From: CAVSRC01 sp963798195
GTDB lineage: Bacteria; Pseudomonadota; Alphaproteobacteria; Rhizobiales; Kaistiaceae
DNA: 64,000 bases
Assembly (NCBI GenBank): GCA_963798195.1
Contig: CAWCSF010000010.1
Span: 1,612,001-1,676,000 of the forward strand
Reading direction: 5' to 3'
Shown: in pieces, positions 63,284 to 64,000 of the stretch
Position numbering within the stretch: the first letter of the stretch is position 1
Layout of the letters: each line of letters opens with the position of its first letter
Position numbers and translations under genes: made by a program
The notes under the pieces: model-generated
The model's database searches: none
The model's input: only the letters and a program-made list of their open reading frames with translations
What the model was told of the DNA's origin: nothing

Positions 63284-63675
63284 AATTGCCAGTTGGCCTG
63301 TAAGCCGGGTTCTGTATGGCGGCCTTTCGACCGCGTGACGGCCATTCCTCTTACGTGCGCCCGTTACCGGACGCCTCGTGCAACCTACCCGGATGGCTGG
63401 CCTGGAAACCAGCCGGGACCGGAGTCCCGCGCCATCCCTATTCGGTTTTGCTCCCGGTGGGGTTTACCGTGCCGGTCCCGTTACCGGTCCCGCGGTGGGC
63501 TCTTACCCCACCCTTTCACCCTTACCTCACCGAAGTGAGGCGGTTTGCTTTCTGTGGCACTTTCCCTGAGGTCGCCCTCGCCGGCCGTTAGCCGGCACCG
63601 TGTTTCCGTGGAGCCCGGACTTTCCTCCCCGGCGACCTTTCGGTCCCTGCCGGAGCGGCCGTCCAGCCGACTGAC
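63284..63675 (-). ncRNA. rnpB: RNase P RNA (type A)
   Basis: The catalytic RNA of RNase P, which matures tRNA 5' ends. The minus strand carries the conserved core GAGGAAAGTCCGGGCTCC (about 63633-63616) and the 3' ACAGAACCCGGCTTAC (about 63315-63300). The ends GUCAGUCGGCU (5') and GGCCAACUGGC (3') pair to form helix P1. The length of about 390 bases fits alphaproteobacteria. Several short open frames cross it and are meaningless. Confidence 0.97.
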
Positions 63676-63681
63676 GGCCGC

Positions 63682-63711
63682 GAGATAGGCATTGCGCCTG
63701 CCGCGGGTCAA
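63682..63711 (-). promoter_or_regulatory. rnpB promoter
   Basis: TTGACC (63711-63706) and TATCTC (63687-63682) with an 18-base spacer. Transcription would begin near 63675, exactly where helix P1 of the RNA starts. The -35 overlaps the stop codon of the upstream amidase gene. Confidence 0.65.
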
Positions 63712-64000
63712 GTTCCCGACGGCAACGCGGCGATCAACGCATTCAGCGTTGCGACCGTCGAAACGTCCGCGATGCCATCGACCTGGGCCGGGCGAAAGTG
63801 GCGCTGGAAGGCGCGAACGACCGCCGCCATCTCGTCATCGAAAAGCAATTCTGCGCCAAGACCGTAGCCGTATTCGCGGAATCTCTGCTTGAGGTCGGCG
63901 ACGGCGGCGCCGCTGTCGCCGAGTTGCAGCATCGGCCCAGCGACGACCATCTCCGGCATCACCCAGTGCCCGACGCCATCGGCGTTGAGCTCGCCCCATG
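63708..64000 (-). CDS. AmpD-like N-acetylmuramoyl-L-alanine amidase, C-terminal part (partial)
   Basis: Only the last 97 codons are in the window. The segment WGELNADGVGHWV resembles the end of the Amidase_2 domain of AmpD (the WxxLxxxGxGHW pattern). It is followed by a peptidoglycan-binding domain 1 (MLQLGDSGAAVADLKQRFREYGYG, FDDEMAAVVRAFQRHFRPAQVDGIAD). It should cleave muropeptides for cell-wall recycling. The N-terminal catalytic zinc site lies outside. Confidence 0.8.
   Translation of the reverse strand, partial: WGELNADGVGHWVMPEMVVAGPMLQLGDSGAAVADLKQRFREYGYGLGAELLFDDEMAAVVRAFQRHFRPAQVDGIADVSTVATLNALIAALPSGT

Noticed and set aside
63293..63711. Short open frames across the RNase P RNA
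   Set aside because: The DNA is fully explained by the conserved RNA core and its end pairing.
1..64000. CRISPR arrays, insertion sequences, tRNA or rRNA genes
   Set aside because: No regularly spaced repeats, transposase motifs, terminal repeats, T-arm/CCA tRNA patterns outside the tmRNA, or rRNA signatures were seen.

Overview
This 64 kb window comes from a GC-rich alphaproteobacterium, most likely a member of the Hyphomicrobiales (Rhizobiales). The evidence is a circularly permuted two-piece tmRNA with the tag ANDNYAEARLAA, an alpha-type SspB, DUF4169 and RHH_4 small genes after fumC, a DUF1127 gene, an alphaproteobacterial AsmA protein, and a division/cell-wall (dcw) cluster running from mraZ to ftsZ and followed by lpxC, bamD, recN and ligA. 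No phage, insertion sequence, CRISPR array, rRNA or tRNA was seen.

Layout. 1-3808 (minus): N-terminal part of hflK, then folA, a GNAT acetyltransferase and thyA with 4-base overlaps, then a Bcr/CflA-type MFS exporter. 4050-4974 (plus): the permuted ssrA locus followed at once by sspB, so the RNA that tags stalled proteins sits next to the adaptor that delivers tagged proteins to ClpXP. 5152-7996 (plus): a PepSY-like secreted protein with a cytochrome b561, then fumC, DUF4169 and an RHH protein. 7993-15030 (minus): an FAD-linked D-lactate dehydrogenase and a giant AsmA-like protein with about 640 residues of Ala-rich helix. 15024-18718: EamA transporter, ClC chloride channel with CBS pair, and a Crp/Fnr regulator. 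18719-19617 holds no convincing gene. 19618-25881: small hypothetical, CBS protein, Gln/Gly-rich small ORF, beta-lactamase-fold serine hydrolase, DUF1989 protein, and UvrD/PcrA helicase. 25906-34351: GNAT, a GluR0-like ionotropic receptor, prmA, DUF1127, aminopeptidase P, a PhnD-like binding protein, an aldo/keto reductase and an Fe(II)/2OG dioxygenase. 34348-41777 (minus): bamD, recN, a Tet-type MFS exporter, ligA and two paralogous membrane proteins. 41873-62990 (minus): the dcw cluster mraZ-rsmH-ftsL-ftsI-murE-murF-mraY-murD-ftsW-murG-murC-murB, a spondin-domain gene inserted on the opposite strand, then ddl-ftsQ-ftsA-ftsZ and lpxC. 63284-63675 (minus): RNase P RNA with its own promoter, and finally the C-terminal part of an AmpD-like amidase.

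The dcw genes are tightly packed with 1-4 base overlaps and make the lipid II precursors (Mur enzymes, MraY, MurG) and the divisome (FtsL, I, W, Q, A, Z). Upstream of mraZ there is a 10-bp-periodic array of GGG boxes overlapping a TTGACG/TATCCC promoter, a likely MraZ autoregulatory operator. A TTAAC palindrome lies upstream of ddl and a low-GC patch lies inside ddl; both may matter for ftsQAZ expression.

Four genes (asmA, aldo/keto reductase, murB, murF) each carry what looks like a single inserted base. Because murB and murF are single-copy essential genes in this pathway, sequencing or assembly indels are the simplest explanation, and these genes are described as if the extra base were removed.
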